In this document: positions 9,108 through 22,725 of the stretch, piece by piece
Numbering within the stretch: the first letter of the stretch is position 1
Layout of the letters: every line of letters starts with the position of its first letter
From: Candidatus Onthenecus intestinigallinarum
GTDB lineage: Bacteria > Bacillota > Clostridia > Christensenellales > Aristaeellaceae
Reading direction: 5' to 3'
NCBI GenBank assembly: GCA_018713325.1
Contig: DVFJ01000036.1
Location: forward strand, 1-64,000
DNA: 64,000 nucleotides
Position numbers and translations under genes: made by a program
Notes under the pieces: model-generated
What the model was told of the DNA's origin: nothing
The model's input: only the letters and a program-made list of their open reading frames with translations
Databases searched by the model: none

Positions 9108-9677
9108 ATGCTGGTCATCGTGGGGCTGGGCAATCCCGGCAATCAATACGCGCGCACGCGCCACAACGTGGGCTTTGACGTCGTGGACGTGCTGATCGAA
9201 AAGCTGGCCGCCGGTTCGCCCAGGCGGATGTGCAGCGCGCTCGTGTGGGAGACGCGCGTGGACGGCGAGCGCGTCGCGCTGTGCAAGCCGCAGACGTACA
9301 TGAACGACAGCGGGCGCAGCGTCGCAGAGCTCGTGAGCTGGTACAAGCCGGAGGCCGGACGCCTGCTCGTCGTCTACGACGACATCGACCTGCCGCTGGG
9401 CAAGCTGCGCCTGCGCGCGAGCGGCAGCGCCGGCACGCACAACGGCATGCGCTCCATCGTCGCCGCGCTGGGCCGTCAGGACTTTCCGCGCCTGCGCGTG
9501 GGGGTCGGGGCCAAGCCGGAGGGATGGGATCTGGCCAACTGGGTGCTGTCGCATTATCAGACCGAGGAGGAGCGCAAGGTGCAGTTTGACGCGTTCCTCC
9601 GGGCGGCGGATGCGGCGCTCGTCTTCGCGCGCGAGGGCATCGAGCCCGCCATGCGCGCCTGCAACGTCAAGGGCTGA
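9108..9677 (+). CDS. pth: Peptidyl-tRNA hydrolase
   Basis: 189 residues. Releases peptides from prematurely dropped peptidyl-tRNA. VGLGNPG (5-11), catalytic His19 in RTRHNVGFD and KPQTYMN are all present. I use the ATG at 9108, which follows AAGGAGAG by about 10 bases; in-frame codons upstream would add non-homologous sequence. In the usual glmU-prs-pth order, prs is missing here. Confidence 0.95.
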   Translation: MLVIVGLGNPGNQYARTRHNVGFDVVDVLIEKLAAGSPRRMCSALVWETRVDGERVALCKPQTYMNDSGRSVAELVSWYKPEAGRLLVVYDDIDLPLGKLRLRASGSAGTHNGMRSIVAALGRQDFPRLRVGVGAKPEGWDLANWVLSHYQTEEERKVQFDAFLRAADAALVFAREGIEPAMRACNVKG

Positions 9678-9688
9678 GGAGGAGACGG

Positions 9689-13300
<3,612 letters not shown>

Positions 13301-13309
13301 CGCGCGGAC

Positions 13310-13344
13310 GAAGGCGGACGAAATGTGAAATTTTGTCCGCCTTC
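13310..13344 (+). terminator. Possible terminator after mfd
   Basis: GAAGGCGGAC and GTCCGCCTTC form a 10-bp stem, extended by AAAT/ATTT within the loop. No clean U-run follows (AAGGGTTTGCGGGG), so termination is uncertain. Confidence 0.4.
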
Positions 13345-13420
13345 AAGGGTTTGCGGGGGGTTTTGTCGAAATGCTACATGCAAACGGCGCGCCGGACGCG
13401 CCGCCGGAGGGGGAGTGCCC

Positions 13421-14413
13421 ATGAACATCCGCGAGCAGATCGAGGCGCGAGAGGACAGCTTCCTGTCGCCATACGCCGTGCGCAGCGCCGCGTCGCGCGG
13501 CCGCCAGCGCGAGATCGAGCCCTGCACGCTGCGCACCGCGTTCCAGCGCGACCGCGACCGCATCCTGCACTGCAAGTCGTTCCGCCGGCTCAAGGGCAAG
13601 ACGCAGGTCTTCCTCGCGCCCCAGGGCGATCACTACCGCACGCGCCTGACCCATACGCTCGAGGTCTCGCAGGTCGCGCGCTCCATCGCGCGCGCGCTGG
13701 CGCTCAACGAGGACCTCACCGAGGCCATCGCGCTCGGCCATGACCTGGGCCACACGCCCTTTGGCCACATGGGCGAGCGCACGCTCGACCGCCTGACGCC
13801 CCAGGGCTTTGACCACAAGGCGCAGAGCCTGCGCGTGGTGGACGTGCTGGAGGACCTCAACCTCACCTGGGAGGTGCGCGACGGCATCGCGCACCACTCC
13901 GGCAAGCAGCCCGCCGCTACGCTCGAGGGGCGCTGCGTGCACCTGGCCGACCGCATCGCCTACATCAACCACGACATCGACGACGCCATCCGCGCCGGCA
14001 TCCTGCACAGGGAGGAACTGCCGCGCGGGTGTATCGCCACGCTGGGCGACACGCACGGCAAGCGCCTGAACACGATGATCATGTCCATCGTGGAGAGCAG
14101 CGCGGGCAAAAACGAGGTCGTCATGTCCGACGAGATCTGGCAGGCAAGCATGGAGCTGCGCGCGTTCCTTTTTCAGCGCGTCTATTCGCGCGACTGGGCG
14201 GCTGGCGAGGAGGAAAAGGCCGACCACGTCGTGGAGTCGCTGTACCGGCACTACGTCGAGCATCCCGGTCAGATGCCGCTGGAGTACGTCGAGATCAGCT
14301 ACAGGGAGGGCATCGAGCGCAGCGTGTGCGACTTCATCGCCTGCATGACCGACCGGTACGCCGTCTCGACCTACCAGCGCCTGTTCATCCCCGCCTCCTT
14401 CGACAGCCTGTGA
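13421..14413 (+). CDS. HD-domain dGTP triphosphohydrolase-like protein
   Basis: 330 residues. The HD metal site is H78 (LTHTLEVSQ), H107-D108 (GHDLGHTPFGH) and a later Asp in HLADRIAYINHD. The dGTPase family degrades dNTPs to deoxynucleosides and triphosphate. The position just before dnaG is common in Clostridia. Start: ATG at 13421 behind GGAGGGGGAG; an upstream extension through the 13310 hairpin is unlikely. Confidence 0.87.
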   Translation: MNIREQIEAREDSFLSPYAVRSAASRGRQREIEPCTLRTAFQRDRDRILHCKSFRRLKGKTQVFLAPQGDHYRTRLTHTLEVSQVARSIARALALNEDLTEAIALGHDLGHTPFGHMGERTLDRLTPQGFDHKAQSLRVVDVLEDLNLTWEVRDGIAHHSGKQPAATLEGRCVHLADRIAYINHDIDDAIRAGILHREELPRGCIATLGDTHGKRLNTMIMSIVESSAGKNEVVMSDEIWQASMELRAFLFQRVYSRDWAAGEEEKADHVVESLYRHYVEHPGQMPLEYVEISYREGIERSVCDFIACMTDRYAVSTYQRLFIPASFDSL

Positions 14414-14488
14414 GTCGCGCTTGCAGGAGATGCGGCCCGCCGCGGCGAACTGTAAACGCATGCAAAACCACAAGGAGGATGAGTTGGA

Positions 14489-16243
14489 TTGCGCTTTTCC
14501 CCGCAATGGCTGGACGAGCTGCGCGCGCGCGCGGACATCGTCAGCGTCGTATCCCAGCACGTGCAGCTCAAGCAGAGCGGCCGCCGCTACTGGGGCCTTT
14601 GCCCGTTCCATGGGGAGAAGACCGCCTCCTTCAGCGTCGATCCCGACCGGCAGATGTACTACTGCTTCGGCTGCAAGGCCGGCGGAAGCGTCATCCAGTT
14701 CGTGATGGACATCGAGCACCTCGAGTTTGTCGACGCGGTCAAGCACCTGGCCGAGCAGGTGCACCTGGAACTGCCGCAGGCCACCTATGAGCCGGACTAC
14801 GAGCGTCGAAAGAGCGAGCGCGAGCGCCTTCTGAGCGCCAACGTCGAGGCCGCGCGGTTCTATCACGCGCAGCTGTGGAAGCAGGAGAGCGCGCAGGTGC
14901 TCTCCTACCTGCACGGGCGCGGGCTGGACGACGGCACGATCGTCAAGTTCGGCCTGGGCGCGACGCCGCCCGGCTGGGACGGCGCGACGCGATATCTGCT
15001 GGACAAGGGCTACACCGTCGAGGAGCTGGTGCGCGCGTGCATCACCGTGCAGCGCGACGGCAAGACATACGACATGTTCCGCGCCCGCGCGATCTTCCCG
15101 ATCATCGACGCGCGCGGCAGCGTCCTGGGCTTCGGCGGGCGCGCGCTGGGCGACGCCAAGCCCAAATACCTGAACTCCTCCGACACGCCCGTGTTCAACA
15201 AGCGCCTGGGCGTCTATGCGGCCAACCTGCTGCGCAAGCAGCGCGGCCTGCGCCGCGTCATCCTGGTCGAGGGCTACATGGACGTCGTCTCGCTCGTGCA
15301 ACACGGCGTGGCCGGCGTGGCCGCGACGCTGGGCACGTCGCTGACCATGGAGCAGGCGCGGCTGCTCAAGCGCTACGCGCCGGAGATTTGGGTCGCCTAC
15401 GACGGCGACGCGGCCGGACAGCACGCCATCGAGCGCGCGCTGGACATCTTCGACGCGGAGGGCATCCCGGCCCGCGTACTCGTCTTCCCGGACGGGCTGG
15501 ACCCGGACGAGTTCATCCGAAGGGACGGGCTGGAGGCCTTCGAGCAGCTGACGCCGCTGAGCGCCGTCGACTACCGCATGCGCCGCGCCGCGCAGGGGCT
15601 GGACCTGTCCACGCCGGAGGGGCGGATGCGCTACGCCATGGCGTGCGCGGTCTTCCTGAAAAAAGTAAGCGAACCGGTGGAACTGGACAGCTATATACAG
15701 CGTCTGATGATTGAGACGGGCTTTCCGCGCGAGGTGCTGATGCAGCAGGTGGGCCGGTCCGCGGCAGCGCCCAACCCCGCGGAGCAGTCGATCCGCCGCC
15801 GCGAGCGCGCGCAGCAGGACCAGCAGGACTTTCTGCCCGACCACGTCAAGGCGGAGCAGTCGATCCTCTCGCTCCTCTCCAGCGGGCGCATGGACGCGAG
15901 CCTGGTGCGCGCGCAGGACTTTACGCTGCCGCTGCACAGGCAGATGGCGCAGGCGCTGCTCGAGGGGCAGACGCCCAGCGCCCTGCTGGACGCCATCGAG
16001 GACGATGCGCAGCGCGCGCAGGCGGCGCAGATCATGCAGAGCGAGCCGCAGGGCGAGGAAGGCGTCACGCTGCAGATCGTCTCGGACTGCCTGGACCGCA
16101 TGCGCAGGCACAGGCTCCAGGCAAAAATCGACGAACTGCAGGCGGAGCTGCCCAAGCTGCAGGGCGAGGCGCGCAAAGCCGCGCTCTCGCAGCTGATGGA
16201 GATGGAAGGAATGCTTCGCGCCAAGGCCGGCCGAAAGGGATGA
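14489..16243 (+). CDS. dnaG: DNA primase DnaG
   Basis: 584 residues. CHC2 zinc finger with C38, H41, C59, C62; TOPRIM catalytic core with VEGYMDV (about 261-267) and AYDGDAAG; C-terminal helicase-binding region. Synthesises RNA primers at the fork. Start is TTG at 14489, 9 bases after AAGGAGGA; no better in-frame start exists before the conserved [16 protein letters not shown]. The stop overlaps rpoD by 4 bases. Confidence 0.96.
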   Translation: MRFSPQWLDELRARADIVSVVSQHVQLKQSGRRYWGLCPFHGEKTASFSVDPDRQMYYCFGCKAGGSVIQFVMDIEHLEFVDAVKHLAEQVHLELPQATYEPDYERRKSERERLLSANVEAARFYHAQLWKQESAQVLSYLHGRGLDDGTIVKFGLGATPPGWDGATRYLLDKGYTVEELVRACITVQRDGKTYDMFRARAIFPIIDARGSVLGFGGRALGDAKPKYLNSSDTPVFNKRLGVYAANLLRKQRGLRRVILVEGYMDVVSLVQHGVAGVAATLGTSLTMEQARLLKRYAPEIWVAYDGDAAGQHAIERALDIFDAEGIPARVLVFPDGLDPDEFIRRDGLEAFEQLTPLSAVDYRMRRAAQGLDLSTPEGRMRYAMACAVFLKKVSEPVELDSYIQRLMIETGFPREVLMQQVGRSAAAPNPAEQSIRRRERAQQDQQDFLPDHVKAEQSILSLLSSGRMDASLVRAQDFTLPLHRQMAQALLEGQTPSALLDAIEDDAQRAQAAQIMQSEPQGEEGVTLQIVSDCLDRMRRHRLQAKIDELQAELPKLQGEARKAALSQLMEMEGMLRAKAGRKG

Positions 16244-17322
16244 TCCAAGTGAGCAATACGCCGGATGTCAACAACAGCAGAATCGAAGAACTGATCAAGG
16301 AGGGCAAGTCCAAGGGCTCGCTGACCTACAAGGAGATCATGAACCGCCTGATCGAAATGGAGATCGAGCCGGGTCAGTTCGACAAGGTGCTCGATACGCT
16401 CGAGTCGATGGGCATCTCCGTCGTCAGCGGCGAGGAGGGCCCGGCCGCGCCCGAGCCGGAGGAGGACCTGGACATCTCCGTGCCCGAGGGCGTGAGCATC
16501 GACGATCCGGTGCGGATGTATCTCAAGGAGATCGGCAAGGTGCCGCTGCTGACGCCCGAAGAGGAGATCGAGATCGCCAAGCGCATGGAGCAGGGCGACG
16601 AGGCGGCGCGCCAGAAGCTGGCCGAGGCCAACCTGCGCCTGGTCGTCTCCATCGCCAAGCGCTATGTGGGCCGCGGCATGCTCTTTCTGGACCTGATTCA
16701 GGAGGGCAACCTGGGCCTCATCAAGGCGGTTGAGAAGTTCGACTACCGCAAGGGCTACAAATTCTCCACCTACGCGACCTGGTGGATCCGCCAGGCGATC
16801 ACGCGCGCGATCGCAGATCAGGCGCGCACCATCCGCATTCCCGTGCACATGGTCGAGACGATCAACAAGCTCATCCGCGTCTCGCGCCAGCTGCTGCAGG
16901 AGTATGGGCGCGAGCCCACGCCGGAGGAGATCGCGCGGGAGATGGACGTGCCGGTGGACAAGGTGCGCGAGATCATCAAGATCGCGCAGGAGCCAGTGTC
17001 GCTGGAGACGCCCATCGGCGAGGAGGAGGACAGCCATCTGGGCGACTTCATCCCCGATGACGACGCGCCCGCGCCGGCGGACGCGGCCTCGTTCATGCTG
17101 ATGAAGGAGCAGCTCATGGGCGTGCTCGACACGCTCACGCAGCGCGAGGAAAAGGTGCTGCGCCTGCGCTTTGGGCTGGACGACGGCCGCCAGCGCACGC
17201 TGGAGGAGGTCGGGCGCGAGTTCAACGTGACGCGCGAGCGCATCCGGCAAATCGAGGCCAAGGCGCTGCGCAAGCTGCGCCATCCGAGCCGCTCCAAGAA
17301 GCTCAAGGACTTTCTGGACTGA
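16240..17322 (+). CDS. rpoD: Primary sigma factor RpoD/SigA
   Basis: 360 residues, the short Gram-positive form. A small region 1.1-like domain (about 1-65) is followed by region 1.2 ([12 protein letters not shown]), region 2 ([32 protein letters not shown]), region 3 and region 4 with the helix-turn-helix [19 protein letters not shown]. The many TTGACA/TATAAT promoters in this window are its expected targets. The ATG overlaps the dnaG stop; AAAGGG lies upstream. Confidence 0.97.
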   Translation: MIQVSNTPDVNNSRIEELIKEGKSKGSLTYKEIMNRLIEMEIEPGQFDKVLDTLESMGISVVSGEEGPAAPEPEEDLDISVPEGVSIDDPVRMYLKEIGKVPLLTPEEEIEIAKRMEQGDEAARQKLAEANLRLVVSIAKRYVGRGMLFLDLIQEGNLGLIKAVEKFDYRKGYKFSTYATWWIRQAITRAIADQARTIRIPVHMVETINKLIRVSRQLLQEYGREPTPEEIAREMDVPVDKVREIIKIAQEPVSLETPIGEEEDSHLGDFIPDDDAPAPADAASFMLMKEQLMGVLDTLTQREEKVLRLRFGLDDGRQRTLEEVGREFNVTRERIRQIEAKALRKLRHPSRSKKLKDFLD

Positions 17323-17334
17323 CGGAGGGAAGAC

Positions 17335-18033
17335 GTGCGCGATCTCGTGTTGGACGAGCGGCTGGAGACGCTGGCCGCGCTCGTAGGGGATGCGGCCACC
17401 GCCGCGGACATCGGCGCCGACCACGGCCTGCTGGCCTGCGCGCTGCTGGAGCGCATGCCCGCGCGGCGCATGATCGTGTCGGACATCAGCGCGCCGTCGC
17501 TGGACAAGGCGCGCCGCCTGCTGGGCGAGCGCGGGCTGCTGGACCGGGCGCGGCTGTGCGTCGCCGACGGCCTCGGCGGCCTGGACGCGCCCGTCGAGGC
17601 GATCGTCATTGCCGGCATGGGCGGCGGCACCATCCGCGCAATCCTCGAGGCGGGGCGCGACAGGATCGGGAACGCGCGCCTCGTCCTGCAGCCAAACCTG
17701 GACGCGGACCGCCTGCGCGCCGACCTGTGCGCGGGCGGCTTTGTCATTGAGGACGAGCGCGTCGCGCTGTGCGCGGGGCGCTACTATCCCATCATCTGCG
17801 CGCGGCAGGGCGTCAGCGCGCCGCTCGCCGCCCGGGAGGCGTTTCTGGGGCCCGTGCTGCTGCGCACGCGGCCCGCGCGCTATGCGGACTATCTGGCGTG
17901 GATGCGCGGCGTGCGCCTGGGCGAGCTGGCGCGCGTGCGGCAGGGGCGCTCGGAGCGCGCGCAGGCGCGCAGACGTGAACTGGACGAACAGATCGCATGG
18001 ATAGAGGAGGCACTCGCATGGACCCCCAGGTAA
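17335..18033 (+). CDS. trmK: tRNA (adenine(22)-N1)-methyltransferase TrmK
   Basis: 232 residues, Rossmann SAM methyltransferase of the TrmK (YqfN) family. The SAM loop is DIGADHGLL (25-33), and VIAGMGGGTI is the NPPY-like counterpart of this family. Methylates A22 of bacterial tRNAs. GTG start behind GGAGGGAAG. The rpoD-trmK-nif3 order is typical of Firmicutes; its end overlaps the next gene by 16 bases. Confidence 0.92.
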   Translation: MRDLVLDERLETLAALVGDAATAADIGADHGLLACALLERMPARRMIVSDISAPSLDKARRLLGERGLLDRARLCVADGLGGLDAPVEAIVIAGMGGGTIRAILEAGRDRIGNARLVLQPNLDADRLRADLCAGGFVIEDERVALCAGRYYPIICARQGVSAPLAAREAFLGPVLLRTRPARYADYLAWMRGVRLGELARVRQGRSERAQARRRELDEQIAWIEEALAWTPR

Positions 18034-18776
18034 AGGACATCGTTTCCCTGATCGACGGGATCGCGCCCTTTGAGACGGCCGTGAGCGGCGACAACGTGGG
18101 CCTGCTGGTCGGCGACCCGCAGGCCCAGGTGCGTTGCATCCTGACCGCGCTGGACGCGACGCCCGGCGTCGTGCGCGAGGCGCTGGATGTGGGCGCCCAG
18201 CTGATCGTCACGCACCATCCGCTGCTCTTTTCGCCGGTGCGGCGCGTGCTGCTGGACGATCCGCAGGGCGAGGTCATCGCGCTGCTGCTGCGCGGCGGCC
18301 TGTCGCTGATCGCCGCGCACACGAACTGGGACGCCGCGCCCGGCGGCTCCAACGACGCGTTGATGCAGGCGGCAGGGTTTGACCGGGGCGTCACGGGGGA
18401 GGGCTTCCTGCGCACGGTCGATGTGGACCTCATGCCGGATGCGCTCGTGGAGCAGCTCTCCGGCCGCCTGCGCACGCAGGCGCTCTTCTTCGGCGACCGC
18501 TCGCGGCCCGTGCGGCGCATCGCCTGCTGCTCCGGTTCGGGCGGCTCGGAGCTGGGCGCGGCCGCGGCGGCGGGGGCCGACTGCTTTCTGACGGGCGAGA
18601 TGAAGCACCACGCGCTGCTGGAGGCGATGCAGCTGGGCGTGCGTGTGGCGCTCGTCGGGCACGGCAGGAGCGAAGAACCGGCCGCGGACGCGCTAAATCG
18701 CGCTTTACAAAGCGGGCTGGATGCGTTACAATATTCTGTACGCGTCGTCCGCTCAAAGGTCGATCCCTTTGCGTGA
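18018..18776 (+). CDS. Nif3-like dinuclear metal-binding protein (YqfO family)
   Basis: 252 residues. Metal ligands THHPLL (H66, H67), AHTNWDAAPGG and a late GHGRSEEP are present, giving a dinuclear metal hexamer-type protein. The conserved family role is unsettled (proposed GTP cyclohydrolase-like hydrolase or metal carrier). I start at the ATG at 18018 because AGAGGAGG lies directly upstream; an ATG 7 codons earlier would use the RBS itself as coding sequence. Confidence 0.87.
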   Translation: MDPQVKDIVSLIDGIAPFETAVSGDNVGLLVGDPQAQVRCILTALDATPGVVREALDVGAQLIVTHHPLLFSPVRRVLLDDPQGEVIALLLRGGLSLIAAHTNWDAAPGGSNDALMQAAGFDRGVTGEGFLRTVDVDLMPDALVEQLSGRLRTQALFFGDRSRPVRRIACCSGSGGSELGAAAAAGADCFLTGEMKHHALLEAMQLGVRVALVGHGRSEEPAADALNRALQSGLDALQYSVRVVRSKVDPFA

Positions 18777-18803
18777 GACGGCAGCAGGCTAGGAGGTTTT
18801 TGC

Positions 18804-19514
18804 GTGGAACAGCAATTGGAGCTCTTGTGGCAGTACCAGCAGGTCGACATGGAGGTCGAGCGCTATGAGCGCGAGATGCGTCAGTCGCCGAACCGTCAGA
18901 AGCTGATCAAGCAGCGCGACTTTCTGATGGAGCAGCAAAATGTCGTCAAGCGCATCGAACAGGAGGTCGCCATCCTCTCCGACCGCATGGAGGCCATCCG
19001 CGACGAGATCACCCGCCTGCAAAGCGCCGTGGCCGACCTGCAGTCGCAGGTCGAGCAGAACCCGCCGCAGGACGTGGAGGAGGCGCGCAAGCAGATCCAG
19101 GCCGCGCAGAAGCTGGTCAACACCATCTCGCGCTATGAGACGGAGCTGACGAAGCTGCGCAAGGACGCGGATCTGCGCGACCGCCACCAGCACGAGGCGC
19201 GCGTGCGCGCCGCCAAGACGCGCGCGGAGTTCGACCAGCTCAAGAAGGTCTACGACGTCGAATACAAAAAGCAGTCCGTCGAGCTGGAGCGCCTGCGCGC
19301 GCGCGTGACGGAGGCCGCCAAAAACATCGCGCCGGAGATGCTCGAGCGCTACAAGGTCATCAAGAAGCACAGCATCCCGCCGATGACGCGCCTGCAGGGC
19401 GACCGCTGCGGCGGGTGCAACATGTCCCTGCCCGCGGCGGTGCTGGGACAGGTGCGCTCGGGCAGCGCGGCGGTCGAGTGCGAAAACTGCGGCCGCATCA
19501 TCATCACGCAGTGA
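18804..19514 (+). CDS. Coiled-coil zinc-ribbon protein (C4-type zinc ribbon, CdsZ/YbgI-neighbour family)
   Basis: 236 residues. A long alpha-helical hairpin (about 5-185, heptad-rich with Glu/Gln/Lys/Arg) is followed by a C-terminal zinc ribbon with C202, C205 (CGGC) and C226, C229 (CENC). Related proteins (Chlamydia CT398, Helicobacter HP0958) bind sigma-54 or export substrates, but the Firmicute role is unknown. GTG start after AGGAGGT. Often found next to nif3, as here. Confidence 0.78.
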   Translation: MEQQLELLWQYQQVDMEVERYEREMRQSPNRQKLIKQRDFLMEQQNVVKRIEQEVAILSDRMEAIRDEITRLQSAVADLQSQVEQNPPQDVEEARKQIQAAQKLVNTISRYETELTKLRKDADLRDRHQHEARVRAAKTRAEFDQLKKVYDVEYKKQSVELERLRARVTEAAKNIAPEMLERYKVIKKHSIPPMTRLQGDRCGGCNMSLPAAVLGQVRSGSAAVECENCGRIIITQ

Positions 19515-19555
19515 CCGGCAGGCCGGATGCGCGGCGGCAAATGCGCGTCATGCCC

Positions 19556-19585
19556 TTGACACGCATCGCCGCCGTGTGCTATGCT
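19556..19585 (+). promoter_or_regulatory. Promoter for rnpB
   Basis: Consensus TTGACA (19556-19561), 18-base spacer, TATGCT (19580-19585). The expected start falls within a few bases of the predicted 5' end of RNase P RNA. Confidence 0.85.
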
Positions 19586-19593
19586 TTCAAAGG

Positions 19594-19927
19594 TTGCGAG
19601 GAAGCTGAACGATCGCGTGCGCAAGCATGAGGAAAGTCCGAGCTCCATAGGGCAGGGTGCCGGGTAACACCCGGTGGAGGCGACTCCAAGGAAAGTGCAA
19701 CAGAGAGATACCGCACGCTTTGCGTGTAAGGATGGAAAGGCGAGGTAAGAGCTCACCAGCGGCCTGGCGACTTGTCCGCTATGTAAACCCCACCCGGTGC
19801 AAGATACGATAGAGCGCATATGGCGGCCCGTCATGCTCTGAGGATTTCGCTGGAACCTGCCGGCAACGGCAGGTCTAGATAGATGATCGTTCCAGACAGA
19901 ACTCGGCTTACAGGCTTCGCTCGCAAT
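19594..19927 (+). ncRNA. rnpB: RNase P RNA
   Basis: Catalytic RNA that matures tRNA 5' ends. The universal core GAGGAAAGTCCGAGCTCC begins at about 19629, ACAGAGAGATACCGC follows, and the 3' core ACAGAACTCGGCTTACAG ends near 19914. The ends pair as helix P1 (TTGCGAG-GAAGC with GCTTC-GCTCGCAA), which fixes the boundaries. About 334 nt. It has its own promoter and terminator. Confidence 0.95.
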
Positions 19928-19933
19928 CCATGA

Positions 19934-19965
19934 GGCCGTTCGCAAGGACGGCCCCATATTTTTTT
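19934..19965 (+). terminator. rnpB terminator
   Basis: GGCCGT and ACGGCC pair around an 8-base loop, followed by CCATATTTTTTT. Confidence 0.85.
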
Positions 19966-19986
19966 GCAAAGACCCGCGCACGCCCC

Positions 19987-20015
19987 TTGTGCGCTGCGGC
20001 GCTTTGTGATATAAT
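19987..20015 (+). promoter_or_regulatory. Promoter for rpsB-tsf
   Basis: TTGTGC (19987-19992), 17-base spacer, TATAAT (20010-20015). It leaves a leader of about 90 nt before the rpsB ATG. Confidence 0.8.
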
Positions 20016-20030
20016 AATTCGGAAAACGCA

Positions 20031-20085
20031 CTCGTGCCGGTTTGTTTGTCCTGCCCTGTCGGGCCCAAACAGAGGCAAGCACGAG
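20031..20085 (+). promoter_or_regulatory. Structured rpsB 5' leader (possible S2 autoregulatory element)
   Basis: Three nested helices can form: CTCGTGC 20031-20037 with GCACGAG 20079-20085, GTTTG 20040-20044 with CAAAC 20066-20070, and GCCC 20053-20056 with GGGC 20061-20064 closing a TGTC loop. The ribosome site AAAGGAGG begins 10 bases after the outer stem. rpsB leaders are autoregulated in several bacteria, so feedback by S2 is inferred here. Confidence 0.5.
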
Positions 20086-20112
20086 GAGGCAGAAAAAGGA
20101 GGAAAACCCCAC

Positions 20113-20835
20113 ATGGCAGTTATCTCTATGAAGCAGCTCCTGGAAGCGGGCGTGCACTTCGGCCACCAGACCCGCCGCTGGAACCCCAAGATGGCCCCCT
20201 ACATCTTCACCGAGCGCAACGGCATCTACATCATCGACCTGCAGAAGACCGTCCGCAAGATCGACGAGGCCTACATGTTCGTGCGCAACCTGGCGATGGA
20301 GGGCAAGACGATCCTGTTCGTCGGCACCAAGAAGCAGGCGCAGGAGTCCATCGAGCAGGAGGCCAAGCGCTGCAACATGTTCTACGTCAACAACCGCTGG
20401 CTGGGCGGCATGCTGACCAACTTCAAGACCATCAAGACCCGCATCGCGCGCCTGAACGCCATCGACGCGATGGAGCAGCGCGGCGACTTTGACGTGCTGC
20501 CCAAGAAGGAAGTCATCAAGCTGGTCGCCGAGCGCGAAAAGCTCGAGGCCAACCTGGGCGGCATCCGCGAGATGCGCAACCTGCCCGGCGCGCTGTTCGT
20601 CGTCGACCCGCGCAAGGAGCACATCGCCGTCACCGAGGCGCGCATCCTGGGCATTCCGATCGTCGCCATCGTCGACACCAACTGCGACCCCGACGAGATC
20701 GACTACGTGATCCCCGGCAACGACGATGCCATCCGCGCCGTCAAGCTGATCGCCGGCAAGATGGCCGACGCCATCCTGGAAGGCAAGCAGGGCGAGCAGT
20801 CCGAGCCGGAGACGGCCGAGACTGCGGCGCAGTAA
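20113..20835 (+). CDS. rpsB: 30S ribosomal protein S2
   Basis: 240 residues. [20 protein letters not shown] is the canonical N-terminus, and [11 protein letters not shown] and [20 protein letters not shown] are present. AAAGGAGG at 20095-20102 sets the ATG at 20113. First gene of the rpsB-tsf unit with a 33-base gap to tsf. Confidence 0.97.
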   Translation: MAVISMKQLLEAGVHFGHQTRRWNPKMAPYIFTERNGIYIIDLQKTVRKIDEAYMFVRNLAMEGKTILFVGTKKQAQESIEQEAKRCNMFYVNNRWLGGMLTNFKTIKTRIARLNAIDAMEQRGDFDVLPKKEVIKLVAEREKLEANLGGIREMRNLPGALFVVDPRKEHIAVTEARILGIPIVAIVDTNCDPDEIDYVIPGNDDAIRAVKLIAGKMADAILEGKQGEQSEPETAETAAQ

Positions 20836-20868
20836 CGGCAGCACGACACGCAACAGGAGGAATCGACA

Positions 20869-21774
20869 ATGGAAATCACCGCTAGCCTGGTCAAGGAGCT
20901 CCGCGAACGCACGGGCGCGGGCATGATGGATTGCAAGAAGGCGCTCGTCGAGTGCGGCGGCGACATGGACAAGGCCATTGACTTCCTGCGCGAGAAGGGC
21001 CTGGCGGCCGCCGCGAAGAAGGCCGGCCGCATCGCCGCGGAGGGCATGGTCGACGCGTATGTGGCCGAGGACGGCGCCGGCGTCGTGATCGAGGTCAACT
21101 GCGAGACCGACTTCGTCGCCAACACCGACCGCTTCAAGGCCCTGTGCCGCGACTTCGCCAAGCACGTGGCCGCCAAGGCGCCCGCCGACGTGGAAGAGAT
21201 GCTCGCGCAGCCCTTCTTCGCCGACGAGACCAAGACCGTCAACGACATGATCGGCGAGGCCACCGCCTCCATCGGCGAGAAGATCTCCGTGCGCCGCTTC
21301 GCGCGCTTCGCGCCTTCTGCCGGCATGGTGGATACCTACATCCACATGGGCGGACGCATCGGCGTCATGGTCGAGATCGCCTGCGCCGAGGTCAACGACG
21401 AGATCAAGACCATGAGCCATGACCTGGTCATGCACATCGCCGCGGCGAACCCGCAGTTCGTCCGCCGCGAGGAAGTGCCCACCGAGAACCTGGAGAAGGA
21501 GCGCGAGGTGCTCACCCAGCAGGCGATCAACGAGGGCAAGCCCGCCAAGATCGTCGAGCGCATGGTCGAGGGCCGCATCGAGAAGTACTACAAGGAAGTC
21601 TGCCTCGTCGAGCAGCCCTTCGTCAAGGATCCCGACGTCAGCATCAAGAAGATGCTGAACGGCAAGTGCGACGTCGTTCGCTTCGTCCGCTTCGAGCGTG
21701 GCGAGGGCATCGAGAAGCGCAAGGATGACCTGGCCGCCGACATCGCCGCCGAGCAGGCCAAGATGAAGAAGTAA
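20869..21774 (+). CDS. tsf: Translation elongation factor Ts
   Basis: 301 residues. Nucleotide exchange factor for EF-Tu. UBA-like N-terminal domain ([20 protein letters not shown]) and the catalytic core NCETDFVA are present. AGGAGG precedes the ATG. A strong hairpin follows the gene. Confidence 0.97.
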   Translation: MEITASLVKELRERTGAGMMDCKKALVECGGDMDKAIDFLREKGLAAAAKKAGRIAAEGMVDAYVAEDGAGVVIEVNCETDFVANTDRFKALCRDFAKHVAAKAPADVEEMLAQPFFADETKTVNDMIGEATASIGEKISVRRFARFAPSAGMVDTYIHMGGRIGVMVEIACAEVNDEIKTMSHDLVMHIAAANPQFVRREEVPTENLEKEREVLTQQAINEGKPAKIVERMVEGRIEKYYKEVCLVEQPFVKDPDVSIKKMLNGKCDVVRFVRFERGEGIEKRKDDLAADIAAEQAKMKK

Positions 21775-21784
21775 GCTTCGCTGC

Positions 21785-21817
21785 AAGAGAGATATGTTTC
21801 GGCATATCTCTCTTTTT
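21785..21817 (+). terminator. Terminator/attenuator between tsf and pyrH
   Basis: AAGAGAGATATG and CATATCTCTCTT form a 12-bp stem around TTTCGG, ending in a T5 run. No new promoter is visible before pyrH, so it probably lowers rather than stops downstream expression. Confidence 0.8.
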
Positions 21818-21858
21818 GCGGGCAAATGCCGATGCGACAAGCGGAAAGGAGCACGGAC

Positions 21859-22569
21859 ATGATTCAATACAGGCGCGTTCTCATCAAGCTGAGCGGCGAG
21901 GCGCTCGGCGAAAACGGACGGCTCTTCGACTTTGAGCAGATCGACCGCGTCGCCCGCGTCATCCGCTCGGTGTATGAGACCGGCGCGCAGATCGCCATCG
22001 TCATCGGCGCGGGCAACATCTGGCGCGGCCGGCAGGGCCCCGCGGCCAAGATGGGCGCCGTGACGGCCGACCACATGGGCATGCTCGGCACGATGATCAA
22101 CTCCCTGGCCATGCAGGACGCCATTGAGCGCCAGGGCATCCAGACGCGCCTGCAGACCGCTGTAGAGATGACGCGCTTTGCGGAGCCGTACACCTACCGG
22201 CGCGCGATGCGCCACCTGGAGAAGGGGCGCGTCGTGCTCTTCGCGTGCGGAACGGGCAATCCGTTCTTCTCCACGGATACGGCGGCCGCCCTGCGCGCAG
22301 TCGAGATCGGCGCGGATGCCATCTTGCTGGCCAAGAACATCGACGGCGTCTATGACGACGACCCGCGTACCAATCCGGGCGCGAAGCTGCTGCGCGACAT
22401 CACCTATGCCGAAGCCCAGCAGCGCGGCCTGCGCGTGATGGACGCGGCGGCGATCACGATCTGCATGGAGAACAAGGTGCCGGCCATCCGCGTGTTCGGC
22501 CTGGACGATCCGGAGAACATCCTGCGCGTCATGCAGGGCGACGATATGGGCACGCTGGTTCACCCGTGA
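21859..22569 (+). CDS. pyrH: Uridylate kinase (UMP kinase)
   Basis: 236 residues, amino-acid-kinase fold. VLIKLSGEALGE at the N-terminus, IVIGAGNIWRG and MGMLGTMINSLAMQD are family landmarks. Phosphorylates UMP to UDP. Start at ATG 21859 behind AAAGGAG; upstream in-frame sequence runs into the terminator. Confidence 0.96.
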   Translation: MIQYRRVLIKLSGEALGENGRLFDFEQIDRVARVIRSVYETGAQIAIVIGAGNIWRGRQGPAAKMGAVTADHMGMLGTMINSLAMQDAIERQGIQTRLQTAVEMTRFAEPYTYRRAMRHLEKGRVVLFACGTGNPFFSTDTAAALRAVEIGADAILLAKNIDGVYDDDPRTNPGAKLLRDITYAEAQQRGLRVMDAAAITICMENKVPAIRVFGLDDPENILRVMQGDDMGTLVHP

Positions 22570-22594
22570 CGCCATGCCCGGCTGAAAAGTGCTG

Positions 22595-22625
22595 CGGGTG
22601 CGCTGAAAAGCGCGCCCGTTTTTTT
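22595..22625 (+). terminator. pyrH terminator
   Basis: CGGGTGCGCT and AGCGCGCCCG pair around a GAAA tetraloop, followed by a T7 run. Confidence 0.88.
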
Positions 22626-22659
22626 GTTGTCTTGACGCCTGAACCAGAAAAGAAAAAGC

Positions 22660-22688
22660 TTGCCAGATGCGCGTGAAACGTATACAAT
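22660..22688 (+). promoter_or_regulatory. Promoter for the frr-uppS-cdsA-dxr-rseP-ispG-polC run
   Basis: TTGCCA (22660-22665), 17-base spacer, TACAAT (22683-22688). It lies between the pyrH terminator and frr. Confidence 0.72.
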
Positions 22689-22725
22689 ATAGACAAGAAA
22701 TTTGCGCTTGTGGGAGGAAGCTCCG

